Below are positions 34,926 through 44,934 of a stretch of 51,895 bases of DNA, piece by piece. The DNA comes from an uncultured SAR86 cluster bacterium (GTDB lineage Bacteria > Pseudomonadota > Gammaproteobacteria > Magnimaribacterales > D2472), in the NCBI GenBank assembly GCA_902512655.1, contig CABXJR010000001.1, positions 1 to 51,895 of the forward strand, given 5' to 3'. Below the pieces are notes generated by a model. It made no database searches and was not told where the DNA came from. It saw nothing but the letters and a program-made list of their open reading frames with translations. A program made the position numbers and the translations under genes. How positions within the stretch are numbered: the first letter of the stretch is position 1; every line of letters starts with the position of its first letter.

Positions 34926-35123
34926 ATGGATTTCAATACAATTATTTTAGTTCTCCAAACTGTGGGCCCTTTTACCGTTCTAGTCACAGTCTATTTTTTA
35001 GTTACAGAATTAAGGGAGCAAAATAGAGTTGCCCGAGCTAATGCTAGACAAAATATTGCTGACTCTCATCAAAAAGTAGCCCTTGTTGGCATTATTTCAA
35101 TCAGAGACGTTTTTAAAGTTTAA
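34926..35123 (+). CDS. Small hypothetical membrane protein, possibly a remnant
   Basis: 65 residues. One N-terminal hydrophobic helix (LQTVGPFTVLVTVYFLV) is followed by a basic stretch TELREQNRVARANARQNIADS. This resembles the first third of a common proteobacterial protein of about 150 residues with an opening of the type VYL..Q.RQN....RA...Q. The downstream two thirds are missing because the frame ends and the transporter begins at 35140. It could be a truncated relic or a genuinely short protein. Confidence 0.4.
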   Translation: MDFNTIILVLQTVGPFTVLVTVYFLVTELREQNRVARANARQNIADSHQKVALVGIISIRDVFKV

Positions 35124-35139
35124 ACTTTTATAACCACGC

Positions 35140-36480
35140 ATGAATCTGTTTCAGCGGCTTTCTTATTCCGCATTAAATCTACCAACGTCTGCAGCAGGAA
35201 TGCCAATTTTTATCTTTATCTTGCCTTTTTATGCTGATGATATGGGCCTGGGTTTGTCTTTAGTAGGCGTTATTTTTTTCTTTGGCAGATTTACAGATAT
35301 CTTAACCGATCCAGTGATGGGGATTCTAATTGATAAATTTCCATCGAAATGGGGAAAACATAAGCTTTGGGTATTTCTTTCAACGCCTGTATTCATGCTT
35401 GCAACATACATGATTTTTTTACCTTCAATTGAGCAAACATCAGTACTGTATTTTTTTGGTGGATTATTTTTGCTGTATTCAGCTTTTACACTGAGCAGTA
35501 TCACACAACTATCATGGTCATCTTTTCTTGCGCCAAATTATGATGATCGAACCAAGCTTTTAACGTTAAGAGAGCTAATGGCTCTATTAGGAATGTTTTC
35601 AGTGATAGCAATACCTGCTGTTGTAGAAATTAATGATCCGTCTCTACAGGCAAAAGTTAATGCAATTGGAGTTTTTGTTTTAATTTGTATTCCCTTGATT
35701 ACCTTCAATGCTTTGAAGCAGGTTCCTGATTCAATAGAGGTTGCCTCATCAGAAAAGTTGATTAACCCATTTAGAACCTTTCGGAATCTATTTGCCAATA
35801 AGATGCTAAATAAAATTGTTTGCGCAGCTGTTCTTATAGCATTTTGTATGAGTTTAAATGGAGCTCTATATTTAATTTGGATGGATGTAGTAATAGAACT
35901 TCCTGAATACTCATCTCGATTAATGCTTGCATATTATGTTGTAAGTGTTTTCGGTCTATGGGTGTGGAGAAATCTAGGCATAAAAACATCTAAGCATTTT
36001 GCAGCCGGTATTGCTTGTCTGTATGCAATTATTGTCTTGAGTATCGGGTTTATCGGCTATTGGTTTATCAAAGACTTTGAAGACTGGCCTAAACTCATGG
36101 CTGTTGGGTCTTTCATAGTTTTATATGGCTTTGCATTTTCTGGACCTCTACCTTTAATTAATGCAATTACTGCAGATATATCAGATAAATTAAATTTTGA
36201 GGGCGGTGAAAATATTTCGGGAACAGTTTTTTCCTATTTAACCACATTAACAAAAGTTGGATTTGCGCTTGCATCAGCAATTCCATACTTAGTGCTAGAA
36301 ATGTTCTGGGGTTTTGATATTAGCATAGGTTTAGCTAACAGCAGCTCTTCAAAAATGGCTATTTTTTATATCTATACATTTGTACCAATCATCAGTTATT
36401 CTATAGCTGCATATTTGCTTTTTTCTCACTCACTTAGCAGAGAGCAACATGCAAAAATTAAGTCAAAGCTACAAAATTAA
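35140..36480 (+). CDS. GPH-family (MelB-like) MFS transporter
   Basis: 446 residues with about 12 hydrophobic segments. The N-terminal block [18 protein letters not shown] and [17 protein letters not shown] then KWGKHKLW is the glycoside-pentoside-hexuronide/cation symporter signature. Members import sugars or other organics with Na+ or H+. Followed 2 bp later by rubredoxin, so co-transcription is likely. Substrate unknown; the surrounding genes suggest a lipid or terpenoid rather than a sugar. Confidence 0.87.
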   Translation: MNLFQRLSYSALNLPTSAAGMPIFIFILPFYADDMGLGLSLVGVIFFFGRFTDILTDPVMGILIDKFPSKWGKHKLWVFLSTPVFMLATYMIFLPSIEQTSVLYFFGGLFLLYSAFTLSSITQLSWSSFLAPNYDDRTKLLTLRELMALLGMFSVIAIPAVVEINDPSLQAKVNAIGVFVLICIPLITFNALKQVPDSIEVASSEKLINPFRTFRNLFANKMLNKIVCAAVLIAFCMSLNGALYLIWMDVVIELPEYSSRLMLAYYVVSVFGLWVWRNLGIKTSKHFAAGIACLYAIIVLSIGFIGYWFIKDFEDWPKLMAVGSFIVLYGFAFSGPLPLINAITADISDKLNFEGGENISGTVFSYLTTLTKVGFALASAIPYLVLEMFWGFDISIGLANSSSSKMAIFYIYTFVPIISYSIAAYLLFSHSLSREQHAKIKSKLQN

Positions 36481-36482
36481 TT

Positions 36483-36653
36483 ATGGATTACAAAAAATAT
36501 GAATGCGTGATTTGTGGCCACATTTATGATGAAGAGTTGGGTGACCCTGATGATGGCATTCCTGCAGGTACTAGGTGGGGTGACATACCCGATGATTGGG
36601 TTTGCCCTGATTGTGGCGTCAGCAAGTTTGATTATGAGCCTCTTGATTCATAG
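36483..36653 (+). CDS. Rubredoxin
   Basis: 56 residues: starts [18 protein letters not shown] and contains the two iron-binding knuckles CVICG and CPDCG, with the intervening [12 protein letters not shown] and IPDDWVCP typical of rubredoxins. Four cysteines hold one iron; it passes single electrons, for example to alkane hydroxylases or diiron enzymes, and is reduced by a NAD(P)H reductase. It starts 2 bp after the transporter stop and ends 12 bp before the thioredoxin-like gene. Confidence 0.95.
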   Translation: MDYKKYECVICGHIYDEELGDPDDGIPAGTRWGDIPDDWVCPDCGVSKFDYEPLDS

Positions 36654-36665
36654 AGCTATTTAATT

Positions 36666-37157
36666 TTGAATGCAATTATCAAATTTCTTCTATTTCTATT
36701 TATAAGTTTCCCAATTCTTTCTTCACCCGGCCAACTGATGATTGGCGACATTACAAAAGATGAGCTCTTTTTTAACAATAAAAAATTCTATCAAAATTAT
36801 CTTGAAGCTGAGTCTCATATTTTAAATGAGAAGTTAAATTTAGATGGCATAAGTATTAAAGTTTTATTTGGTACCTGGTGTCATGATAGTCAAAGAGAAA
36901 TTCCAAAACTTTTAAGACTACTTGAAGATATTAATATGCAGCCCGACACGATGTCATTAATCGGTCTAAATTATCAAAAGAATGAGCCGCAGAATAGAGG
37001 TGTAATCTTACAGATAAAAAAAACTCCAACCATTATTTTTTATAGACAAGGCAAAGAAATTGGAAGAATTGAGGAGTCGCCAAAGCTTAATATTGAAGGA
37101 GTTGACATTATCCCTATAACTTTAGAAGAAAATATTTTATTTATTTTAAAAAGTTAA
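36666..37157 (+). CDS. Exported thioredoxin-like protein with WCHDS active site
   Basis: 163 residues starting from TTG at 36666. An N-terminal signal (IIKFLLFLFISFPILSSP) is followed by a thioredoxin-like fold with VLFGTWCHDSQREIPKL in the position of the WCxxC motif and the cis-Pro loop KKTPTIIFY. The second cysteine is replaced by Ser (WCHDS), so it cannot form the usual disulfide. It may act as a monothiol or a structural relative. Placed after rubredoxin in the same transcript. Confidence 0.75.
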   Translation: MNAIIKFLLFLFISFPILSSPGQLMIGDITKDELFFNNKKFYQNYLEAESHILNEKLNLDGISIKVLFGTWCHDSQREIPKLLRLLEDINMQPDTMSLIGLNYQKNEPQNRGVILQIKKTPTIIFYRQGKEIGRIEESPKLNIEGVDIIPITLEENILFILKS

Positions 37158-37204
37158 TAATTTACAAGTTTTAGACAAGCCGGTCATTTCTTTGATTGAT
37201 AGCC

Positions 37205-38851
37205 TCATTTACCAGATCTAGATACATTTCTAATTGATTTAAATTCATTTCCTTCATACCAATTAGGCCATTGTGAGCTATTTGCCAGTTCATTGCTAAT
37301 ATTAAATATTGCATCAATAGATTGATTAAGACCTTCTAAATTCCATGTCTCATCATATTCATCTGCGACTCCGTGATATGCATCCATTTGATATTGTTCT
37401 GCAATCAAAAAACCTTCTTCTCTCCCCCCTTCCACTAAATCAAAGCCTCCAGATGAGTAAAGAACTGGCACTCCTCTTTTAGCAAAACTAATATGATCAG
37501 ACCTATAAAAATATCCTTTTTCTGGATTAGGATCTGGGTTAATGTATCGTCCTGATTTCTTTAGCTCTTCCTCTAATAGATCTTCTAATTCAGAAGCTCC
37601 ATAACCTACAACAATCATATCATTTGTTAATCCGGTTGGTAGAATCGCATCATAATTGAATCCCGCAACAATCTTTGATAAATCAAATGGTGGGTATTTA
37701 GCAAAATACTCAGATCCTAATAATCCAGACTCCTCCAAGGTAACTGCAAGAAACATAATAGATCTATTGGTCTCAATTTCAGAATATCTTTTTGCAAGCT
37801 CTAATATTGCAGCAACGCCTGTAGCATTATCAACGGCTCCATTGGCAATATTATCTTGACCAATTTGAGCGCCATCCATGAGTCCAAGATGATCCCAATG
37901 AGCCATAAATAAAATATATTCATCTGGTTGAGAACTACCTCTTTTTATAGCTGCAATATTATGAGATTTAAGATATCTAACTTTATTGTGAATCTCTGAA
38001 TTAAGAGTTAAGCCTCTTAATGCAAAAGGAGAAAATGTTTTCTCAAGTGCTATTTGCTTAAGTGCAGCATAATTAAAACCGGTAAAATTAAGGACATCAT
38101 TCAAAGTGCTATCTTTTATCCAGCCTTCTAAAATTGCCCTATCACTACCCAAATCATCTCGTTGAAGATCAAGCTGAGCACCTTGCCAACTATTTTCAAC
38201 TACAGACCATGGATATCCAGCAGGCTCCTCTTCGTGAATGACTATGGCAGCTGCAGCTCCTTGGCGAGCGGCTTCTTCAAATTTGTAAGTCCATCTTCCG
38301 TAGTAAGTCATTGATTTACCATTGAAAAGTCTTAATTTACCAGTAGCGAAACCTGGATCATTTACTAAGATGACTACCGTTTTACCCCTAACATCAACAC
38401 TCTCATAATCATTCCAATTATATTCAGGAGCAACGATTCCGTATCCAACAAAAACAACCTCGCTATCTCTAATTTTTCTGTATTCCCTAGCCTGTTTAGT
38501 CCAAAAAATGACTTCTTTACCTGCAATCATTTTTTGATCATTGCCTCGAAATGATAGCGTTAGGTAGGAAGAATCTTTTAACGTAATTTCTGAAGTGGGA
38601 ACTTCTAAAAAATAACTACCATTAACTGGCTCTAAATCCATATCTTTAAATGTTTTTGAAATAAAGTTTTTAGTTAATTTACCGCCCTCAGTGCCTGGTG
38701 CCCTTCCTTCAAACTCATCAGATGAAAGGGTTGAAATCCAATACCTTAATCTGCCATCAGTTGTACCACTCAAAGTGTCTGAACAGCTAGTAATAAGAAT
38801 TGAAATTCCTAGAAGCACTAAAAAATAAGTTTTACTAATTTCCATGTTCAT
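37205..38851 (-). CDS. M28-family zinc peptidase lipoprotein
   Basis: 548 residues with a lipobox (LISILITSC, mature Cys at about residue 23), so likely anchored in a membrane facing the periplasm or outside. A protease-associated domain (about 100-270) interrupts the N-terminus. Zinc ligands of the M28 domain appear in MAHWDHLG, GAVDNATGVAAILELA, TLEESGLLGSEYF and YRSDHISFAKRGVP. Members are aminopeptidases or glutamate carboxypeptidase-like enzymes. Divergent from the M16 peptidase gene with 59 bp between start codons. Confidence 0.9.
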   Translation of the reverse strand: MNMEISKTYFLVLLGISILITSCSDTLSGTTDGRLRYWISTLSSDEFEGRAPGTEGGKLTKNFISKTFKDMDLEPVNGSYFLEVPTSEITLKDSSYLTLSFRGNDQKMIAGKEVIFWTKQAREYRKIRDSEVVFVGYGIVAPEYNWNDYESVDVRGKTVVILVNDPGFATGKLRLFNGKSMTYYGRWTYKFEEAARQGAAAAIVIHEEEPAGYPWSVVENSWQGAQLDLQRDDLGSDRAILEGWIKDSTLNDVLNFTGFNYAALKQIALEKTFSPFALRGLTLNSEIHNKVRYLKSHNIAAIKRGSSQPDEYILFMAHWDHLGLMDGAQIGQDNIANGAVDNATGVAAILELAKRYSEIETNRSIMFLAVTLEESGLLGSEYFAKYPPFDLSKIVAGFNYDAILPTGLTNDMIVVGYGASELEDLLEEELKKSGRYINPDPNPEKGYFYRSDHISFAKRGVPVLYSSGGFDLVEGGREEGFLIAEQYQMDAYHGVADEYDETWNLEGLNQSIDAIFNISNELANSSQWPNWYEGNEFKSIRNVSRSGK

Positions 38852-38910
38852 ATATTTATTCAGATAACTAAAGTATAAAATATATTTACATTCCTATGGA
38901 GCACATATCA

Positions 38911-41631
38911 ATGAAAACATTTTTTAATGCTTTAACGCTTAATTTTATATTTATTCTTTCAATACAAGCTTCGTTGCTTGAAGATCTTCCTGAAATTAAA
39001 TACGAGTCATTCAAACTTGATAATGGTCTGACCGTAATAGTGCATGAAGATAAAAAAGTGCCCATGGTTGCAGTTAATGTTTGGTACCACGTTGGATCAA
39101 AAAATGAAAAAGTTGGTAAAACTGGTTTTGCTCATCTATTTGAACATTTAATGTTTAATGGAACAGAAAATTATAATAATGAATACTTCGAGCCCTTTGA
39201 AAAGATTGGATCAACAGACCAAAACGGAACCACCAATTCAGATAGAACTAATTACTTTCAAAATGTACCAACTAATGCATTAGATTTAGCTTTGTGGATG
39301 GAATCTGATCGAATGGGTCATTTGCTTGGTGTTGTTGATCAAGAAAAACTAGATGAGCAACGAGGAGTTGTTCAAAATGAAAAACGTCAAGGTGAAAATC
39401 AGCCATACGGCAAAGCCTTCACTAGAATTAGTGAATCGGGCTTCCCAAATGGACATCCATATTCATGGTCTGTCATAGGCTCTATGGAGGATTTAGACGC
39501 TGCATCCTTAGAAGATGTGCAAGACTGGTTTAAAACTTATTATGGTCCAAATAATGCTGTTCTTGCATTAGCTGGAGATATTGATTTAAAGACAGCTAAA
39601 GCTAAAGTCACTAAGTTCTTTGGTGACATACCCGCTGGTCCTCCTCTGATTAAGCCCGAAAGATGGATTGCAAAACGCACGGAAGAGAAAAGAGAGATTA
39701 TGTTTGATAATGTTCCACAGGCAAGGATTTATAAAATTTGGAATGTGCCAGAAAGAGACACAGAAGCAGCAGCTCATTTTGATTTGGCTTCTAGCATCTT
39801 AGTAGGGGGTAAAAACTCCCCACTTTACAAAGAACTTGTTTATGAAAAGCAGATAGCTACCAACGTTTCTTCGTTTTATTATGATCGAGAAATTGCAGGC
39901 ATGTTTTTTATAACTGCAGATGTTGTTGCCGGAGTTGACCCAGCCATTGTTGAGCAATCGATGGATGAGGTGATGGAGACATTTATAAAAAAAGGGCCAA
40001 GCGCAAAACTTTTAAAAGCAGAGAAAACTAAGGCAATTGCTGGATTTATAAGAGGCATACAAAGGATAGGTGGTTTTGGTGGTAAATCAGATTTACTGGC
40101 AACCTGTCAAACCTACACAGGTAATCCTGGATGCTATCAAGAATCTGCTAAGTACTTAGATGCAGCAACCTCATCAAAAATAAAAACAACTTTTGCTGAG
40201 TGGATTGATGATACGCCTTATGTTCTGACCATTTTACCTTCAGATCAATATGGATTAAATGATAAGTCGGTAGATCGCTCAACAGGTGTACCCTATCCCA
40301 CAGAAAAAGTATCATTTAAATTTCCAACATTGCAGACTGCTACTTTATCGAATGGAGCAAAAATTGTTCTTGCGCAAAGATCAGATGTGCCTTTAGTTGA
40401 AATGAATTTTCAATTTAACTTTGGATATGCTCAAGAAAATAATGATGAGCTTGGATTCACTAACTTCATGATGGACATGCTCAATGAAGGAACTAAAAAA
40501 TATTCTTCCCTGCAATTTGATGAGGCGTTAGATTCACTAGGCTCTAATTTAAGCTTTGGCTCTGGTCTTGATACTTCAGTGATATCACTATCAAGTCTTA
40601 AAGGAAATCTTGCAGATACTTTAGATTTAGCCAAGGAAGCTTTAATAAACCCAACCTTCCCTCAAGCTGAAATTGACCGCATTAAAAGCCAAACCCTGGC
40701 ATCTATTGTGCAAGAAGAAAATAGGCCAGCATCAATTGCTTATAGAAATATTGGTAAATTACTATATGGAGATACACATCCTTATGGCAAACCTCTCACT
40801 GGAAGCGGTTTATCGAATACTATTTCAAGCATTACTCGCAAGAATATTATTGATCTTCATGCAAGAGCTCTGAGTCCGGATAATCTTACTTTTGCAGTTG
40901 CTGGAGATATTGATTTAGAGACCTTAGTAGACTTGTTAGAAAATAAGTTTGGGAGTTGGAGAGGAAACTCCCTAACCAAACTAAAAGCTTTAACAACCAT
41001 TGCTTTGCCAACTCAAAGAACTGTTTACCTAATAGATAAACCAAATGCGCAACAATCCTTCATCGTGGCTGGACAATTACTCCCACCCTCAGCAACTGAT
41101 GAAGAGATTAAGCTTGATTACATGAATTATGCAATTGGTGGCAGTTTTACATCCAGACTCAATATGAATCTTCGAGAAGATAAAAGCTGGTCCTATGGTG
41201 TGCGCACAAGATTGGCTTCTGCAAAAGGTCAAAGAGCTATGCTCGTCACTGCACCAGTGCAAACGGATAAAACCTCGGAATCTATAACTGAAATAGTTAA
41301 AGAATATGCTGCTTATCTCAGCGATACTCCCGTTACTGAAGCTGAATTAGCTAAAGGTAAGGCGTCCAAAACACTCCGTCTACCAGGCCAATTTGAAACT
41401 TTAGGAGCTTTGAAGAGCGGTGTTTCTGGGATAGTGACCTATAACAGAGATTTAGATTACTTAAATCAATTGCCAAGGCTTTTAGATGAGCCTACGTTAG
41501 AGGATGTTCAAAATATGGCTCAATCATATATTAAACCTGATCAATGGATATGGCTTATTGTTGGGGACCTAAGCAAAATTGAAGAGCCAATTAGGAATTT
41601 AAATCTTGGAGAAATGAAGGTAATTGACTGA
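38911..41631 (+). CDS. M16-family (pitrilysin-like) zinc peptidase, exported
   Basis: 906 residues from the ATG at 38911. An upstream in-frame ATG at 38896 exists, but GGAG at 38898-38901 is a Shine-Dalgarno 9 bases before 38911 and the shorter form has a clean signal peptide (KTFFNALTLNFIFILSIQA). The zinc site is HLFEHLMFNGTEN (HxxEH) with a downstream Glu in QRGVVQNEKRQ. A second, non-catalytic M16 half follows (after residue 470), as in bacterial two-domain M16 proteins. The stop overlaps the P450 start by one base. Confidence 0.92.
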   Translation: MKTFFNALTLNFIFILSIQASLLEDLPEIKYESFKLDNGLTVIVHEDKKVPMVAVNVWYHVGSKNEKVGKTGFAHLFEHLMFNGTENYNNEYFEPFEKIGSTDQNGTTNSDRTNYFQNVPTNALDLALWMESDRMGHLLGVVDQEKLDEQRGVVQNEKRQGENQPYGKAFTRISESGFPNGHPYSWSVIGSMEDLDAASLEDVQDWFKTYYGPNNAVLALAGDIDLKTAKAKVTKFFGDIPAGPPLIKPERWIAKRTEEKREIMFDNVPQARIYKIWNVPERDTEAAAHFDLASSILVGGKNSPLYKELVYEKQIATNVSSFYYDREIAGMFFITADVVAGVDPAIVEQSMDEVMETFIKKGPSAKLLKAEKTKAIAGFIRGIQRIGGFGGKSDLLATCQTYTGNPGCYQESAKYLDAATSSKIKTTFAEWIDDTPYVLTILPSDQYGLNDKSVDRSTGVPYPTEKVSFKFPTLQTATLSNGAKIVLAQRSDVPLVEMNFQFNFGYAQENNDELGFTNFMMDMLNEGTKKYSSLQFDEALDSLGSNLSFGSGLDTSVISLSSLKGNLADTLDLAKEALINPTFPQAEIDRIKSQTLASIVQEENRPASIAYRNIGKLLYGDTHPYGKPLTGSGLSNTISSITRKNIIDLHARALSPDNLTFAVAGDIDLETLVDLLENKFGSWRGNSLTKLKALTTIALPTQRTVYLIDKPNAQQSFIVAGQLLPPSATDEEIKLDYMNYAIGGSFTSRLNMNLREDKSWSYGVRTRLASAKGQRAMLVTAPVQTDKTSESITEIVKEYAAYLSDTPVTEAELAKGKASKTLRLPGQFETLGALKSGVSGIVTYNRDLDYLNQLPRLLDEPTLEDVQNMAQSYIKPDQWIWLIVGDLSKIEEPIRNLNLGEMKVID

Positions 41632-42983
41632 TGAGTGAACCTATTTCAATCAGTAATGCTATTGCTAATAAAACTTTTAGCTCTAATGCGTATCCACCTG
41701 TAAATGATTGGAAATCTAAAGTTAATTTCACTGACTTAGATGTTTTCACTCAAGGACAGCCTTTTGAGCATTTTAAGAAAATGCGAGAAGAAGCACCTGT
41801 ATTTTTGCACCCACCTTTTTTTAATGATCCTGAACCAGGTTTTTGGTCGCTTACAAGACATGAAGATATTTTGAAAGTTTCCTCTGATCCAAAAACTTTT
41901 TCATCACAAGCAGGTACGGGAACTATGATCACTCTTGGAAGTGAAGATAGAAGACATCCTAAGCTTTGGAGATCTGCAGTTGATAATATGTTAAATATGG
42001 ATGGAGATATGCATATCAATCTAAGACGAGAGCACATGCCCTTCTTCAAACCTGATTATGTATCCAACCTAAGGATTAAAGTTCAAGCAAAAGTTACCTC
42101 CCTCTTGGATGCAATTGACACCAGCCAAGATTGTAATTTTGTTAACGCTTTCTCACAGCAATTACCTATTTTTACTCTTTCTGAAATTTTGGGTATCCCA
42201 GAGGCTGATAGACCTAAACTTGTAACCTGGATGGAATTTTTAGAATTAGCTCAATACATACAAGTAGAACAAATGAAAAAAGAGCAAGAAGGCGAACAAA
42301 ACAATCAACCAGTTAATTCTGACATGATTGATATGTTTAATAATATGATCGATGAGATGTTTGAGTATGGTAGAGACATCATGAATACCAAGAGAAAAGA
42401 TCCTGCCGATGATTTGCTCTCTGCAATTGCTAATGCAGAATTAGAAGGTCATCAACTAAGTCCTGAGTTTCTAGATGGTTCTTGGTTGCTGATCATTTTT
42501 GCTGGCAATGACACCACTAGAAACACTTTAAGTGGGTCTATCAAGCTATTAACTGAAAATCCTGAGCAAAAGCAAAAGCTCATAGATAATCCAGAGTTAA
42601 TGCCAAATTTCCTACAAGAATGTATTCGCATGATTTCTCCAGTTATGCATATGCGCAGAACCACAATGTGCGAAACTGAAGTAGGCGGACAAAAGATGGG
42701 TCCTGGTGAAAAAGTTGTCATGTGGTACGGAGCTGCTAATAGAGATCCAGCAATCTTTTCAAATCCAGATCAATTTGATATTGAAAGAGCTAATGCTGAT
42801 AAACATTTAGCATTTGGTATAGGCAGGCATACCTGTATTGGTAAACCTGTTGCTTTGATGCAATTAGAAGAATCTTACAAGCAAATCCTGACACGCTTTC
42901 CTAACATTCATATGAGTGGAGATTGGAAAGTGGCACCAAATAATTTTGTGCATGCGATACAGGAAATGCCAGTTAAATTTTAA
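41631..42983 (+). CDS. Cytochrome P450
   Basis: 450 residues, soluble bacterial type without membrane anchor. The I-helix motif is FAGNDTTRNT, the ExxR is ECIRMI, and the heme loop is FGIGRHTCIGKPVA with the Cys thiolate ligand. The overall pattern resembles CYP124/125/142-like enzymes that oxidise methyl-branched lipid or steroid side chains. It hydroxylates using two electrons delivered by a ferredoxin or a rubredoxin-like partner. A one-base overlap couples it to the M16 peptidase. Substrate unknown. Confidence 0.9.
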   Translation: MSEPISISNAIANKTFSSNAYPPVNDWKSKVNFTDLDVFTQGQPFEHFKKMREEAPVFLHPPFFNDPEPGFWSLTRHEDILKVSSDPKTFSSQAGTGTMITLGSEDRRHPKLWRSAVDNMLNMDGDMHINLRREHMPFFKPDYVSNLRIKVQAKVTSLLDAIDTSQDCNFVNAFSQQLPIFTLSEILGIPEADRPKLVTWMEFLELAQYIQVEQMKKEQEGEQNNQPVNSDMIDMFNNMIDEMFEYGRDIMNTKRKDPADDLLSAIANAELEGHQLSPEFLDGSWLLIIFAGNDTTRNTLSGSIKLLTENPEQKQKLIDNPELMPNFLQECIRMISPVMHMRRTTMCETEVGGQKMGPGEKVVMWYGAANRDPAIFSNPDQFDIERANADKHLAFGIGRHTCIGKPVALMQLEESYKQILTRFPNIHMSGDWKVAPNNFVHAIQEMPVKF

Positions 42984-42984
42984 A

Positions 42985-44856
42985 TTAATTCACAGCTTCT
43001 AATTGTTCGCTGAGATTAAGCCAGATTTGCTCAACTTCATCGATTTCAGACTTCAACTCTGATTGGTTTCTAATCAAATCATGCAAATCTTCTTGAAAGT
43101 CACCGTCGTAAGTATCAGGTGATTGCAAGACAGCTTCAACCTCAGTAATCTTTCCTTGCAGTCGCTTGAGTCTCTTTTCAGCTGACATGATTTCTCCTTT
43201 AAGTTGACGAATAATTTTTTGCTCAGCTTTCTTGTTGGCACCTTCTGTTGGGCTTTCTTTTTTCTTTGATTTGCCCGGTTGAGCTTTATTTAAATTTTTT
43301 AAGATCCTTAAGCTGTAATCATGCAAGTCACCATCAAACACATTAAGACTTCCATCTTCAACTAATAGAAATTGATCTACATTGTTTGCCAATAAATGTC
43401 TGTCATGTGAGATAAGCAAGATGGCTCCCCCAAAGGATTGCAAAGCCATGGTTAATGCTTGCCTCATCTCCATATCAAGGTGATTGGTTGGCTCATCCAT
43501 GAGCAGTAAATTGGGTTTTTGATAAGCGATAATCGCAAGTGCCAGCCTTGCCTTCTCTCCCCCAGAAAAAAGGTTGATTGGGTCTTTCACCTTATCATTT
43601 TTAAAATCATATCCTCCAAGATACGTTCTAACTTGCTGCTCTGTTTTTTCAGTATCCAATTGATGGATGTATTGATAAGCGGTTTTAGATAAATCCAAAT
43701 CATCAACCTGATGTTGTGAAAAATAACCCACTTTTAAGTTACCGCCCTCAAACTTATGCCCATCCAGCAACGAAATGGCTCCGACTAAACTTTTCATGAG
43801 GGTTGACTTACCAGCTCCATTGGGACCCAACAAACCTATTCTATCGCCAGGATGGAGGCTAAGATTAATGTTTTGAAGTACCGGCTCAGAGTATCCCAGT
43901 GTCGCTTCATCCAATGTTAATAGTGGATCTGAGATCTTGTCTGCTTGCGGGATACTAAAATGAAAAGGTGAATCAACATGTGCAGGAGCAATCACTTCCA
44001 TTCTTTCTAACGCCTTGACTCTACTTTGTGCTTGGCGTGCCTTGGTTGCCTTAGCTTTAAAGCGTCTAACAAAATCTTGCATATGTGCAATTTCTCTTTG
44101 TTGTTTTTTAAATGTTGCAGCTTGCTCGGCTAATCGCAATGCTTTCACCTCTTCAAATTGCGAGTAATTGCCAGTGTAAAGCTCAATAGCTTGGCGATGA
44201 ATGTGAGCAATTGTATTGACGCATTCATCTAAAAATTCCCTATCATGAGAGATAAGTATGAGGGCACCTTTAAAAGATTTTATCCAATCAGCCAACCAGA
44301 CAATGGCATCCAAATCTAAGTGATTGGTCGGCTCATCAAGCAGCAATAAATCAGAAGGCTGCATTAATGTTCTAGCAAGATTTAAACGTACTCTCCAGCC
44401 ACCTGAGAAGTCTTTTACGCTTTTGGTGAGATCTGCTTGAGCAAACCCCAAGCCGATCATCAATTGCTCTGCTTTGGATAAGGCCGCATAACCATCTATA
44501 GAGTTATAAATAGCATGCAGCTCTCCTAATTTATCAAATTGCTCATTGGCCTCTGCCAGTTTAATCTTTTCCTGAATTTCAATAAGTTGCTTGTCGCCCT
44601 CTAAAACATATTGCACCGCAACTTCATCAGTACCAGGGACCTCTTGGGCCAAATAAGAGATCCTTAAATCTTGTGGATAATCTAAATACCCCTCTTCGAC
44701 ATCTAATTCACCTGTAATCATCTTAAATAAGCTTGTCTTACCAGCGCCATTAGCTCCAATTAAGCCAACTTTTTTATCTCGATGGATCACAAATGATGCA
44801 TCTTCAAATAAGAGATTCGGGCCTCTGCGCAAAGCTAGATTTGTAAATGAAAGCAT
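42985..44856 (-). CDS. ABC-F ATPase, YheS-like
   Basis: 623 residues (E. coli YheS 637). Two ABC cassettes: GANGAGKTS and GPNGAGKST as Walker A, SGGWRVRLNLAR and SGGEKARLALAI as signatures, and LLLLDEPTNHLD and LLLMDEPTNHLD as Walker B. An inter-domain linker after the first cassette and a C-terminal coiled coil (residues about 540-620) complete the ABC-F plan. These proteins act on the ribosomal E site and help with stalled translation. No membrane domain. Convergent with the P450 gene. Confidence 0.9.
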   Translation of the reverse strand: MLSFTNLALRRGPNLLFEDASFVIHRDKKVGLIGANGAGKTSLFKMITGELDVEEGYLDYPQDLRISYLAQEVPGTDEVAVQYVLEGDKQLIEIQEKIKLAEANEQFDKLGELHAIYNSIDGYAALSKAEQLMIGLGFAQADLTKSVKDFSGGWRVRLNLARTLMQPSDLLLLDEPTNHLDLDAIVWLADWIKSFKGALILISHDREFLDECVNTIAHIHRQAIELYTGNYSQFEEVKALRLAEQAATFKKQQREIAHMQDFVRRFKAKATKARQAQSRVKALERMEVIAPAHVDSPFHFSIPQADKISDPLLTLDEATLGYSEPVLQNINLSLHPGDRIGLLGPNGAGKSTLMKSLVGAISLLDGHKFEGGNLKVGYFSQHQVDDLDLSKTAYQYIHQLDTEKTEQQVRTYLGGYDFKNDKVKDPINLFSGGEKARLALAIIAYQKPNLLLMDEPTNHLDMEMRQALTMALQSFGGAILLISHDRHLLANNVDQFLLVEDGSLNVFDGDLHDYSLRILKNLNKAQPGKSKKKESPTEGANKKAEQKIIRQLKGEIMSAEKRLKRLQGKITEVEAVLQSPDTYDGDFQEDLHDLIRNQSELKSEIDEVEQIWLNLSEQLEAVN

Positions 44857-44934
44857 CTATGGTGTCTTAAAAAATGTAAGTGTAACAAATACTCTTGCTC
44901 TTTTATTAAAACAACATTCATATAAAATACTCCC

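Noticed and set aside
36671-36673. ATG at 36671 as start of the thioredoxin-like gene
   Set aside because: It is in a different frame from the protein; the TTG at 36666 is the start in the correct frame.
38896-38898. Upstream ATG of the M16 gene
   Set aside because: GGAG within this codon region serves as the ribosome site for the ATG at 38911, which also gives a clean signal peptide.
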